Shown here piece after piece: positions 17,571 to 25,490 of a stretch of DNA of 64,000 bases. Each line of letters opens with the position of its first letter. Position 1 is the first letter of the stretch. A model generated the notes under the pieces. It was not told where the DNA came from and made no database searches. It worked only from the letters and a program-made list of their open reading frames with translations. Source of the stretch: Octadecabacter temperatus (lineage in GTDB: Bacteria > Pseudomonadota > Alphaproteobacteria > Rhodobacterales > Rhodobacteraceae). Where the stretch lies: contig NZ_CP012160.1 of NCBI RefSeq assembly GCF_001187845.1, positions 2,843,501 through 2,907,500 on the forward strand. Reading direction: 5' to 3'. A program made the translations under genes and the position numbers.

Positions 17571-17810
17571 TCAGTGACGCGCCTCCATGCGATCCATCAA
17601 CTTGCGCAAAATGCGGCTGGCCGTTGTTTCGCAAAGGGCCGGGAAAATCGCATGAACCAATGCCGCGAGACCCGCCGTTACCAACCAAAATGCGAACCCG
17701 AACGCAAAACGCATGTGCTGGAAATACGTTTCATTAACCGTTGCCGGATGCGCCAAGAACCAACGATCTATGAGGCTGGTAGCGCGTTTTGGATTGCTGA
17801 GGTCTGACAT
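17571..17810 (-). CDS. Small membrane protein, DUF6356-like
   Basis: This 79-residue protein starts with a basic segment (RATSLIDRWFLAHPATVNETYFQHMRFA as separate pieces), then one or two membrane helices (FGFAFWLVTAGLAALVHAIFP) and a basic C-terminus. The HPxxVNETYxxH pattern is typical of the DUF6356 family of Rhodobacterales and relatives; the function is unknown. It ends one base before the amidotransferase start. Confidence 0.8.
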   Translation of the reverse strand: MSDLSNPKRATSLIDRWFLAHPATVNETYFQHMRFAFGFAFWLVTAGLAALVHAIFPALCETTASRILRKLMDRMEARH

Positions 17811-17915
17811 TGTTTGGCTCCCATGAGTGGTTTTTTACAAACCTACCCTGCGAGCCCATAAATCACGTCCCAAATTTACTAGCCAAATCACAGCGCACTG
17901 GGATACCATCCCAAT
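17811..17915. promoter_or_regulatory. Divergent intergenic region, DUF6356 / Lrp regulator
   Basis: This 105-base AT-richer spacer separates the minus-strand DUF6356/amidotransferase pair from the plus-strand Lrp-type regulator. Both promoters must lie here. Lrp-type regulators often bind next to their own genes, but no clear palindrome was found by eye. Confidence 0.35.
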
Positions 17916-18377
17916 ATGAGCGAAGTTTTAGATACAATTGACCATCGAATCCTTAGCATACTGCAAAAAGATGCGACCAAATCCGTCGACGCAATATCAG
18001 AGCAGGTCGCCCTTTCGCGCAATGCATGTTGGCGGCGCATCAAAGCGATGGAAGCGAGCGGTGTTATTCGTGCGCGGGTCGCGCTTCTTGATCCGATTAA
18101 GGTCGGGTGCCCGCTGACTGTGCTGGTTTTGATTCGCACGGACCACCATTCCGATGCGTGGCGTAAAGATTTTGCCGCGGCTGTTTCGGTGCTTCCTGAA
18201 ATTACAACCGCCCAGCGCATGACTGGGGATTTGGACTATGTTTTGACGGTTCGCCTTGCAGATGTTGCGGCCTACGATACCTTCTATAAACGACTGACAT
18301 CACGAATTCCTGTTTCGGATATTTCCGCCAGCTTTGTTATGGAAGACATCAAAGACACGACCGCCCTGCCCCTTTAG
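17916..18377 (+). CDS. Lrp/AsnC family transcriptional regulator
   Basis: The 153-residue protein has an N-terminal helix-turn-helix (DHRILSILQKDATKSVDAISEQVALSRNACWRRIKAMEASGVI in parts) and a C-terminal RAM ligand-binding/oligomerisation domain, with MTGDLDYVLTVRLADV as the usual glycine-containing turn. Such proteins sense amino acids or small metabolites. The target is unknown; the divergent DUF6356/amidotransferase pair is a candidate. Confidence 0.94.
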   Translation: MSEVLDTIDHRILSILQKDATKSVDAISEQVALSRNACWRRIKAMEASGVIRARVALLDPIKVGCPLTVLVLIRTDHHSDAWRKDFAAAVSVLPEITTAQRMTGDLDYVLTVRLADVAAYDTFYKRLTSRIPVSDISASFVMEDIKDTTALPL

Positions 18378-18391
18378 CCAAAGAGACCGAC

Positions 18392-18844
18392 ATGGATGAT
18401 AAAATAGTGACCTCCGCCGAGGTATTGGAATCAGCGGCTATTCCTCAGGTACGGGAGGTCCACACAGACCCGTCGAAATGCGCGCCAGATGCCAGCGCGA
18501 TCAAGGGAACCGAACCCAAAAGCCCTGCACGTTGGGCCTATGAACGGTTAATCTTGTACATCCAAAACTTTGAAAAGCAGCTCGACAATGAACACGAGGT
18601 CGCGATGGGGTTTGCCGGCGACAGCTCTGGCGTGATCAAAATTGAAGGCATGGGGTACTATGACCCTGATATTATTACGTTCTATGGCGCTGACCCGTCT
18701 GGTGCAAAGACCCAGCTTATTCAGCACGTCAGCCAATTGTCAGTCATGCTGCGCGCTTTGCCAAAGCAAGTTGAAGCTGAAGAACCAGAACGCATCGGGT
18801 TTAGGCTCGCGGCGGAACTAGAAGCGGAAGATGCGACGTCCTGA
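18392..18844 (+). CDS. Unknown protein, probably DUF6173 type
   Basis: The 150-residue soluble protein begins with about 45 disordered residues, then PARWAYERLILYIQNFEKQLDNE and a compact region with VKIEGMGYY-like strands (GVIKIEGMGYYDPDIITFYG), ending in an acidic helix. This matches my memory of the DUF6173 family of Rhodobacterales, but the assignment is tentative. It lies 14 bases after the Lrp gene and may be co-transcribed with it. Confidence 0.75.
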   Translation: MDDKIVTSAEVLESAAIPQVREVHTDPSKCAPDASAIKGTEPKSPARWAYERLILYIQNFEKQLDNEHEVAMGFAGDSSGVIKIEGMGYYDPDIITFYGADPSGAKTQLIQHVSQLSVMLRALPKQVEAEEPERIGFRLAAELEAEDATS

Positions 18845-18915
18845 CGACCTATGCGGGGCTGACAACGCCCCCTGAATCGTCTAGATCGAGATCAAAGAGA
18901 TTAAAGGAACACGAC

Positions 18916-19050
18916 ATGGCAGACCACAAGCACGGCGAAATGGACATTTCAGTTCAGGAAAAAACATTCGATGGCTTCATGAGCATGGTGACGAAGGGTG
19001 CAATTATCAGCATTCTACTTCTGATCTTCATTGCTTTGGTTAACGGTTAA
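18916..19050 (+). CDS. aa3-type cytochrome c oxidase subunit IV
   Basis: This 44-codon gene encodes MADHKHGEMDISVQEKTF followed by a single membrane helix (GAIISILLLIFIALVNG). It matches the tiny bacterial aa3-type oxidase subunit IV, which wraps the core subunits in the Paracoccus/Rhodobacter enzyme. AAAGGA lies 8 bases before the ATG. It is not next to other oxidase genes, which is usual for this subunit. It is easily missed because of its size. Confidence 0.88.
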   Translation: MADHKHGEMDISVQEKTFDGFMSMVTKGAIISILLLIFIALVNG

Positions 19051-19057
19051 TCCACCG

Positions 19058-19681
19058 ATGAAACGCCGCGCATTTATGTTGTCTGCACCGCTTGGCCTTG
19101 CGGCCTGCGGTGCTGTTATGCGTGAAGAAGTTCTCGCGCCACAATCCGCGATCGAACGCGTAGCTTATGTTGAGCCCGGCCCGAAGACGCTGACGTTGCT
19201 CACCATGAAAAATGTCGGATCAGACAACGGTGCCCACACCGGCTTGCTGATCAATGCCAGCCAACGGGTGCTTTGGGATCCGGCGGGAACGTTTGGGCAT
19301 TCTTCGATCCCTGAGCGCAACGATGTGCATTTCGGCATCAACCCGCAGATCTACCAGCATTATCTGTCCTACCATTCCCGCGAAACATACTACTCCCTCA
19401 TTCAAGAGGTTGAGGTTTCGCCAGAGGTTGCAGAAATGGCCTTGCAGCGCGCGATCGCTAACGGGCCAACGCCCAAAGCCGCCTGCACGACGCATACGTC
19501 TGCAATGCTGGCGAGTTTGCCGGGCTTTTCTAGCCTTCGCCGCACGTTCTTTCCGGGGAACCTGTCGGATGATTTCGCCAAGATTCCAGGTGTACGTAGC
19601 CGCGAGTACTATGAAACTGACAGCGATGATAAAAGCATAGCTGCGGCCGAGATTGACCGCGAACTTAGCGGCACTCAGTAA
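19058..19681 (+). CDS. Lipoprotein of unknown function
   Basis: The 207-residue protein starts MKRRAFMLSAPLGLAACG, a twin-basic lipoprotein signal with lipobox LAAC (Cys at about residue 17). The mature part includes LINASQRVLWDPAGTFGH, VHFGINPQIYQHYLSYHS and a cysteine/histidine segment KAACTTHTSAML. The residues H...D and C-H resemble a thiol-hydrolase layout, but I do not recognise the family. It starts 7 bases after the oxidase subunit gene, so the pair may be one transcript. It overlaps the convergent azlD end by 7 bases. Confidence 0.78.
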   Translation: MKRRAFMLSAPLGLAACGAVMREEVLAPQSAIERVAYVEPGPKTLTLLTMKNVGSDNGAHTGLLINASQRVLWDPAGTFGHSSIPERNDVHFGINPQIYQHYLSYHSRETYYSLIQEVEVSPEVAEMALQRAIANGPTPKAACTTHTSAMLASLPGFSSLRRTFFPGNLSDDFAKIPGVRSREYYETDSDDKSIAAAEIDRELSGTQ

Positions 19682-20016
19682 GCGCCCAACAACCAGATCA
19701 TGCCAAATAGCGTCGCCCCGCCAAGCGTAATGGCCGCGACGACATTACGGGTGAGTAATCCTACGGCAAACGTTACCAAGGCCGCACATAAGCGGGCGGG
19801 TTCTACATCGCCGCCGTTTGCAGCAGGCCAAAGCACCAGTGGAGCGACAAGCCCCGGCAAGACAGCAACAGCTGTATAACGCAAATGACGCAGCACCCAT
19901 TCGGGGAGGTCTTTGCCACCAATCAGACCCAAGAACGAAAAGCGAATCAGGTAAGTGCCAACACCAAGCACAATGATGATCGTCCAGATGTAACCTGCGC
20001 TCATGTCATTGATCAT
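19675..20016 (-). CDS. azlD: AzlD family branched-chain amino acid exporter subunit
   Basis: This 113-residue membrane protein has four hydrophobic helices with TYLIRFSFLGLIG near the N-terminus and LLTRNVVAAITLGG near the C-terminus, typical of AzlD. With AzlC it forms an LIV-E type exporter of branched-chain amino acids or analogues. Start 20016 has GGAGGG eight bases upstream. The start overlaps the azlC stop by 11 bases. Confidence 0.92.
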   Translation of the reverse strand: MINDMSAGYIWTIIIVLGVGTYLIRFSFLGLIGGKDLPEWVLRHLRYTAVAVLPGLVAPLVLWPAANGGDVEPARLCAALVTFAVGLLTRNVVAAITLGGATLFGMIWLLGAY

Positions 20017-20725
20017 TCGCGGCCCTCCGGCTCATCAAAACCTCAATCTGTGCGCCAACGATCATTGCAACGGCCGCTGCAACGAGCAGTCCGAGGTTGT
20101 AAGGCAGGCCCGCAAGGACAAGCGCCAAAACGATGGACACCACGGCCGCAATCATATGCGCCAAGCTGCGCATCATTGGAGCAATGATCGCGAGGAAACA
20201 AATCGGCACCGCGAAATCCAACGCCATCCAATCAGGGATCGTATCACCGACCCAAATCCCAAGCCCCGTCGCCACAATCCACATGGGACAAACAGGTGTA
20301 ACCGCACCAAAAAAGAAACTGATCCGCTGAGACAGCGTCAGGTCAGGCTCATCCTCGAAGCGATTGATGGACACAGCATAGCTTTGATCGACATTCACAT
20401 AGGCAATAAGCGCGCGCTTCCACAACGGCGCCTTGCCCAACCAAACCGCCAACGATGCAGAATACATCGCCATGCGTAAATTCACCGCCAAGGCCGTTGC
20501 GATTATGATCAAGAAAGGCCCATCTTCCGCCATGAGCTGCAGCGCGGTGAACTGTGCAGCGCCGGCAAAAACGACCGAGGAAAAGGCCATCGTTTGAATG
20601 CTCGTGAAACCAGCTTCGGTTGCGATCACACCGAACAACAACCCGAATGGAACGACGACCAACAGGAACGGAACCCCTGTTCGAAAACCAAGCCAATAAT
20701 ATGATTTCTGGGTCGCGTCGGACAT
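20006..20725 (-). CDS. azlC: AzlC family branched-chain amino acid exporter subunit
   Basis: This 239-residue inner-membrane protein has PFGLLFGVIATEAGF, FSSVVFAGAAQFTALQLM and NLRMAMYSASLA, the conserved AzlC blocks. It forms the large subunit of the LIV-E exporter with AzlD downstream. ATG 20725 is chosen over the TTG one codon before because AAGG is better spaced to it. An unknown Lrp-type regulator is about 2 kb away; AzlCD genes are often Lrp-controlled, but no link is visible here. Confidence 0.93.
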   Translation of the reverse strand: MSDATQKSYYWLGFRTGVPFLLVVVPFGLLFGVIATEAGFTSIQTMAFSSVVFAGAAQFTALQLMAEDGPFLIIIATALAVNLRMAMYSASLAVWLGKAPLWKRALIAYVNVDQSYAVSINRFEDEPDLTLSQRISFFFGAVTPVCPMWIVATGLGIWVGDTIPDWMALDFAVPICFLAIIAPMMRSLAHMIAAVVSIVLALVLAGLPYNLGLLVAAAVAMIVGAQIEVLMSRRAANDQ

Positions 20726-20795
20726 CAAGCTGCCTTACATTTTGCTACAACCGCCATAGCTTTGGCCCAACCAATTGACAATAAGGCGTTCAAAG

Positions 20796-21377
20796 ATGCG
20801 CGAACCTTTGGGACTGATCCTTTCAGGCGGACTTGGCTCTCGAATGGGCGGCGCCCTGAAATCCGACTTGTTACTGGGTGGCGCAACGCTGCTTGCCCGT
20901 GTGGCTGATCGGCTGGAGCCCCAGGTCGCTGGACTGGTGGTGAATTCCAATGTGCCCGTTGCGACCAAGCTACCCGTTGTCGCGGATACAACGCCTGAGA
21001 ACTTTGGCCCACTTGCTGGAATTTTGGCCGGCCTAGACTGGGCCCGTGAACAGAATGCGACGCATATTGTAAGCGTCGCAGTGGATACCCCGTTCTTTCC
21101 TTGTGATCTTGTTCCGCAGCTCCTTATGGCAGGCTTGGCGCATCCTGAGGGTCTTGCGGTTGCGGCCACGACGGACGGGTTACACGGCACCTTTGGAATC
21201 TGGCCCGTTTCATTGCGCGACCCACTTTCTGCGTTCCTTGCAGACGGGCAACGCAAGGTTAGCACGTTCACACAAGCCCAGAACGCAGCGATTGCGCAAT
21301 TTCCCGACACGTCGCCGCCGTCGTTTTTCAACATCAACACCAACGATGATCTGAACACAGCGGCACAATGGCTGTAA
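20796..21377 (+). CDS. mobA: Molybdenum cofactor guanylyltransferase MobA
   Basis: MobA transfers GMP from GTP to Mo-molybdopterin to give the guanine dinucleotide form used by DMSO-reductase family enzymes. The 193-residue protein begins GLILSGGLGSRMGG (nucleotide-binding loop) and has VDTPFFPCDLVPQLL and HGTFGIWPVSL. Start 20796 gives this N-terminus; the frame extends 7 codons further without support. It overlaps the following acetyltransferase gene by 10 bases. Confidence 0.93.
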   Translation: MREPLGLILSGGLGSRMGGALKSDLLLGGATLLARVADRLEPQVAGLVVNSNVPVATKLPVVADTTPENFGPLAGILAGLDWAREQNATHIVSVAVDTPFFPCDLVPQLLMAGLAHPEGLAVAATTDGLHGTFGIWPVSLRDPLSAFLADGQRKVSTFTQAQNAAIAQFPDTSPPSFFNINTNDDLNTAAQWL

Positions 21378-21952
21378 TCGTTTCAAAAGGGTTTGCCCAA
21401 AACGAAAGTGCGCAAATTGCTGCGATGTATTGGGATGCCTTCGGCCAGAAACTGGGTCGTGTGATGGGCCCAGAATCCCGTTCGATTGCCTTTATCGAAA
21501 GCGTTTTGGATCCGACGCATGCAATTTGTGCCCGCGATGAAACGGGTGTTTTACTTGGGGTCGCTGGGTTCAAAACATTTGATGGCGCACTTGTCGGGGG
21601 AACGTGGCGCGATCTTGCCCGCCATTATGGTTGGATCGGAAGCACGTGGCGTGTGGGTCTGTTGGCGTTGCTAGAGCGCGACACCGAAAACGAGCGGTTC
21701 TTGATGGACGGCGTCTTTGTCCACGAAAATGCGCGCGGAAAAGGCGTTGGTACGGCGCTATTAAATGGCATTTGTGATGAGGCCCGTGATCGGGGTTACA
21801 AAGAAGTGCGACTTGACGTTATCGACACTAACCCACGGGCGCGGGCCCTATATGAACGCAAGGGCTTTGTTGCAGGTGAAAGCCAAAACCTTGGCCCACT
21901 GAGGTTCATTTTCGGGTTCAAAAGCGCAACGATTATGATCCGTCAAACCTAG
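21368..21952 (+). CDS. GNAT family N-acetyltransferase
   Basis: The 194-residue protein has the GNAT acetyl-CoA loop VHENARGKGVGTALL (about residues 117-131) and the late block DVIDTNPRARALYERKGFV. The acceptor is unknown. It is coupled to mobA by an overlapping start. Its stop overlaps the convergent hypothetical gene by four bases. Confidence 0.92.
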   Translation: MAVIVSKGFAQNESAQIAAMYWDAFGQKLGRVMGPESRSIAFIESVLDPTHAICARDETGVLLGVAGFKTFDGALVGGTWRDLARHYGWIGSTWRVGLLALLERDTENERFLMDGVFVHENARGKGVGTALLNGICDEARDRGYKEVRLDVIDTNPRARALYERKGFVAGESQNLGPLRFIFGFKSATIMIRQT

Positions 21953-22962
21953 TCGAACGCGCCTGTAACACGCCCCAACAGCATAAACGCGCGGCTCGTG
22001 CGGGTTTCGGCAAGGGCTGCAATGTCCTCATCACTGGCCTCGGCTTCAAACGCGACCAGCATTTGGTCGAACTTGCGTAAGAAGTGGTGCGCCGCATCGC
22101 GGAAAATCGCGTCTTCACGCATACGGCCAGCCGTAAGCGCAAGCGAGGATCGGTCGCGTATACCGCCAAGTGCCGCAACAGACTTGCCGCGTTCGCCTTG
22201 TGAGAAACGGCGCCAGATTTCAGCGCGGGCGCGGTCTGGGCGCAGATCATCCATGTAAATCCCGTCTTGCGACATCAGCGTCAGCACATCTTGGCTGGCT
22301 TGGATCAACTGCTTGGAGGTACGATCTTTCAAGGCACGACGTAGGGCGGCAAACCCGACCTCGTCGGCTTCGGTGTCAGGGAAATTCAAGGCACGCACCA
22401 AATCAGGGCGCGAAATCGGTGGTGCGATCTCTTCTGCAGTTGTGCCCAGCGCAAGACTTGGCTGGTCATCCGCCCCCGTAGCGGTGGGCGCTGGCGCTGC
22501 TTTCACACGCTCGGCCGGACGCGAGGTTGCAAAGGTTGCCAGAGTTGTCTCTGTCTTTTGGGTCGCGCGTGCAATTTCGTTCAGCTTGCGCTCAACGGTT
22601 GGTTCGATTCCTACACCGCGGGCTTGGCGATCCGCCACATAGGTTTGGCGCATAGCGTCTACGGCAGCCTGCAAGCGTTGGCTTTCCTCACGAACGACTT
22701 TGGCAGACCGAGCAGCAAGTGCTGCAATCCAAATCATCGCAATCGGCAAAAAGATCGCCATCAATGTCATCAAGAAGCGCAGACTATCAACCTGCGCCAC
22801 GCCCTCGTCTTCACCGGGTAAAACGAGGAAGAACACCGCAACGCCAACAAGCCAAATCAGGCTGATAACAATGGCAATGACTTCGATAGCGGTCACACGA
22901 ATGCCGTCAGACCGCACGCCCGCCTTGAGCGAAACATCAGCTTTGTTCGGGCCATCCGTCAT
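21949..22962 (-). CDS. Unknown two-helix membrane protein with coiled coil
   Basis: I do not recognise this 337-residue family. Two membrane helices lie at about residues 24-48 and 63-87, followed by a coiled-coil stretch (VREESQRLQAAVDAMRQ), an Ala/Pro linker with APAPTATGADD, and a C-terminal helical soluble domain from about residue 185. It lies 40 bases downstream of greA on the same strand and is probably read with it. Such layout suggests a membrane-anchored scaffold. Confidence 0.75.
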   Translation of the reverse strand: MTDGPNKADVSLKAGVRSDGIRVTAIEVIAIVISLIWLVGVAVFFLVLPGEDEGVAQVDSLRFLMTLMAIFLPIAMIWIAALAARSAKVVREESQRLQAAVDAMRQTYVADRQARGVGIEPTVERKLNEIARATQKTETTLATFATSRPAERVKAAPAPTATGADDQPSLALGTTAEEIAPPISRPDLVRALNFPDTEADEVGFAALRRALKDRTSKQLIQASQDVLTLMSQDGIYMDDLRPDRARAEIWRRFSQGERGKSVAALGGIRDRSSLALTAGRMREDAIFRDAAHHFLRKFDQMLVAFEAEASDEDIAALAETRTSRAFMLLGRVTGAFD

Positions 22963-23002
22963 GCGCCAAGTACCTTATTTAACTGGCCCAATAGTTGGGA
23001 GT

Positions 23003-23473
23003 TTAGTTGAAAACGATTGAGAGCACTTCGTAAGACTTAACACCACCTGGCGTGCGAACTTCGACGCTGTCGCCCTCTTCTTTTCCAATCAGCGCGCGTG
23101 CGATTGGGGACTTCATATTCAAACGACCATTCTCGATGTCCGCCTCATATTCACCAACGACTTGATACGTGGTCTCTTTATCGGTGTCTTCATCCACTAA
23201 AGTCACATGCGCGCCAAACTTAATCGCGCCACTTAGCTTGCTAACGTCGATGACATCAGCGAGTGAAATAACGCCTTCAAGTTCTTTTACACGGCCTTCG
23301 ATGAAGGACTGCTTTTCCTTGGCAGAATGGTATTCCGCGTTCTCAGAAAGGTCGCCATGTTCACGTGCATCCGAAATTGCACGAATGATCAAAGGGCGCT
23401 CGACAGACTTCAGGTGCTTGAGTTCAGCATCCAACTTGTCAAAGCCTGCGCGTGTAAGCGGTATTTTTTCCAT
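23003..23473 (-). CDS. greA: Transcription elongation factor GreA
   Basis: GreA binds the RNA polymerase secondary channel and stimulates cleavage of backtracked RNA. The 156-residue protein has the N-terminal coiled coil with the acidic tip and [15 protein letters not shown], then the C-terminal FKBP-like domain ending in [13 protein letters not shown]. Start 23473 gives [14 protein letters not shown]; a 14-codon extension in frame has no support. Confidence 0.96.
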   Translation of the reverse strand: MEKIPLTRAGFDKLDAELKHLKSVERPLIIRAISDAREHGDLSENAEYHSAKEKQSFIEGRVKELEGVISLADVIDVSKLSGAIKFGAHVTLVDEDTDKETTYQVVGEYEADIENGRLNMKSPIARALIGKEEGDSVEVRTPGGVKSYEVLSIVFN

Positions 23474-23687
23474 TTCGACCAATCCGTAACTTCGGTTTTT
23501 CAAGTGCACATGCATAACCCGCCGGCGGCCATCGCCTCAAGGGGGTTCGACATCGCGTCGGCCTTTATTTGCAGACGTTACGTTTGCGACGCGCAGGCGC
23601 AATTTTATTTCGCGGCGAGATTGCCGTCACCCTTGTCGTCCTATATCCAGCTTTCAAAAGTTTACGCTTACCACAGGGAGGCCCGAT

Positions 23688-25334
23688 ATGGCCGAGATTG
23701 AACGCGAATCCATGGAATATGACATTGTTATCGTTGGTGCAGGGCCTGCCGGCCTTTCCGCAGCGATCCGTCTAAAGCAATTAGACGCGGATTTGTCCGT
23801 TGTTGTGCTTGAGAAAGGCTCTGAAGTTGGGGCGCACATTCTATCTGGTGCGGTTCTAGACCCATGTGGCCTTGATGCTTTGATCCCAGATTGGAAAGCC
23901 AAGGGTGCCCCCCTTAACGTTCCAGTTAAAAAGGACAATTTTTACCTACTTGGTGAAGGCGGAAAGCTGCGCATTCCGAACTTCCCGATGCCACCGCTTA
24001 TGAACAACCACGGCAACTACATCGTTTCCATGGGCAACGTTTGCCGTTGGATGGCCGAGCAAGCCGAAGAACTTGGCGTGGAAATCTTCCCCGGTATGGC
24101 GTGTTCTGAACTCGTTTACGGTGACAACGGCGAAGTCAAAGGCGTCGTTGCTGGCGTGTTCGGCCTTGAGGCTGATGGCACAATCGGGCCCGATACTGAA
24201 CCAGGGATGGAACTGCACGGCAAATACGTGTTCCTGTCTGAAGGTGTTCGCGGATCGCTGTCCAAAGAAGTCATCGCAAAATATGATCTTGCCGCCGATT
24301 CTGACGTGCAGAAGTTCGGTCTTGGCATGAAAGAAATCTGGGAAATCGACCCAGCAAAGCACAAAGAAGGCACAGTTACGCACACTAGCGGTTGGCCACT
24401 GGGCAGCAACGCAGGTGGCGGGTCTTTCATCTACCATCTTGAGAACAATCAGGTTTATGTCGGCTTCGTGGTTCACCTGAACTACAAGAACCCGCATCTA
24501 TTCCCTTATATGGAATTCCAGCGCTTCAAGCACCACCCGATGGTTGCTGACCTGTTGGAAGGCGGCAAACGCATTGCCTACGGCGCACGTGCCATCACTG
24601 AGGGCGGCTATCAGTCCATGCCCAAGATGACCGCGCCCGGCGTGGCACTGCTTGGCTGTTCCGTCGGCATGGTCAACGTGCCACGTATCAAGGGCAATCA
24701 TAACGCAATGCTGTCTGGCATGGCCGCAGCCGAGGCCGCGCATGCAGCGATCGGTGCTGGTCGCAGTTCTGATGAACTGACAGATTATGAAACCGAAGTG
24801 CGGACAGGCGCAATTGGCCAAGACCTGAAGAAAGTGCGCAACGTCAAACCGATGTGGTCACGATGGGGTATGGTTGCTTCGCTTCTCGGTGGCGGCTTGG
24901 ACATGTGGACCAACACATTCGGGTTCTCACTGTTTGGGACAATCAAGCACGGCAAGTCCGATGCTGAGTCGACTGAACAGGCCGTGAAGCATCAGCCGAT
25001 CGATTATCCAAAGCCTGACGGAAAGCTAAGCTTTGATCGTCTTACCAATGTGGCGTTTTCTTTCACCAACCACGAAGAAAGCCAGCCCGCACACCTGAAG
25101 CTGACGGATGAAAACATCCCGACGTCGGTGAACTTCCCTGACTTCGCAGGACCATCTGCGCGGTATTGCCCTGCAGGCGTTTATGAATTCATCGGTGATG
25201 GCGCGGATCGCAAGTTCCAAATCAACTTCCAAAACTGCGTTCACTGTAAGACCTGTGACATCAAAGATCCGAGCCAGAACATCACATGGACGGTTCCACA
25301 GGGCGGTGATGGACCAAATTACCCAAATATGTAG
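23688..25334 (+). CDS. Electron transfer flavoprotein-ubiquinone oxidoreductase
   Basis: This membrane-associated enzyme passes electrons from ETF (fed by acyl-CoA and other dehydrogenases) to ubiquinone. The 548-residue protein has an N-terminal FAD motif (YDIVIVGAGPAGLSAA), a membrane-binding and quinone region, GCSVGMVNVPRIKGNHNAMLSG split across the second FAD site, and the C-terminal 4Fe-4S ligands CPAGVYEF and CVHCKTCDIKDP. GGGAGG precedes the start. It is followed by a strong terminator and looks monocistronic. Confidence 0.96.
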   Translation: MAEIERESMEYDIVIVGAGPAGLSAAIRLKQLDADLSVVVLEKGSEVGAHILSGAVLDPCGLDALIPDWKAKGAPLNVPVKKDNFYLLGEGGKLRIPNFPMPPLMNNHGNYIVSMGNVCRWMAEQAEELGVEIFPGMACSELVYGDNGEVKGVVAGVFGLEADGTIGPDTEPGMELHGKYVFLSEGVRGSLSKEVIAKYDLAADSDVQKFGLGMKEIWEIDPAKHKEGTVTHTSGWPLGSNAGGGSFIYHLENNQVYVGFVVHLNYKNPHLFPYMEFQRFKHHPMVADLLEGGKRIAYGARAITEGGYQSMPKMTAPGVALLGCSVGMVNVPRIKGNHNAMLSGMAAAEAAHAAIGAGRSSDELTDYETEVRTGAIGQDLKKVRNVKPMWSRWGMVASLLGGGLDMWTNTFGFSLFGTIKHGKSDAESTEQAVKHQPIDYPKPDGKLSFDRLTNVAFSFTNHEESQPAHLKLTDENIPTSVNFPDFAGPSARYCPAGVYEFIGDGADRKFQINFQNCVHCKTCDIKDPSQNITWTVPQGGDGPNYPNM

Positions 25335-25352
25335 CACTCGATAGTGCGCTTG

Positions 25353-25383
25353 AAAGGCCTCGCTATTGCGGGGCCTTTTTCGT
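25353..25383 (+). terminator. Rho-independent terminator after ETF-QO
   Basis: An 11-bp stem AAAGGCCTCGC / GCGGGGCCTTT (one T-G pair) with a TATT loop is followed by T-rich sequence, 18 bases after the ETF-QO stop. Confidence 0.85.
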
Positions 25384-25490
25384 TTCAAACCGTGCGAGTA
25401 ACCGCGCACACGCTGAGATAGCGGAAATGTTGTTTGCCCCCGCGATTTCACGGCCTTAGGCTAAGTTAACCCATATAGCCGGAGCTGCCC

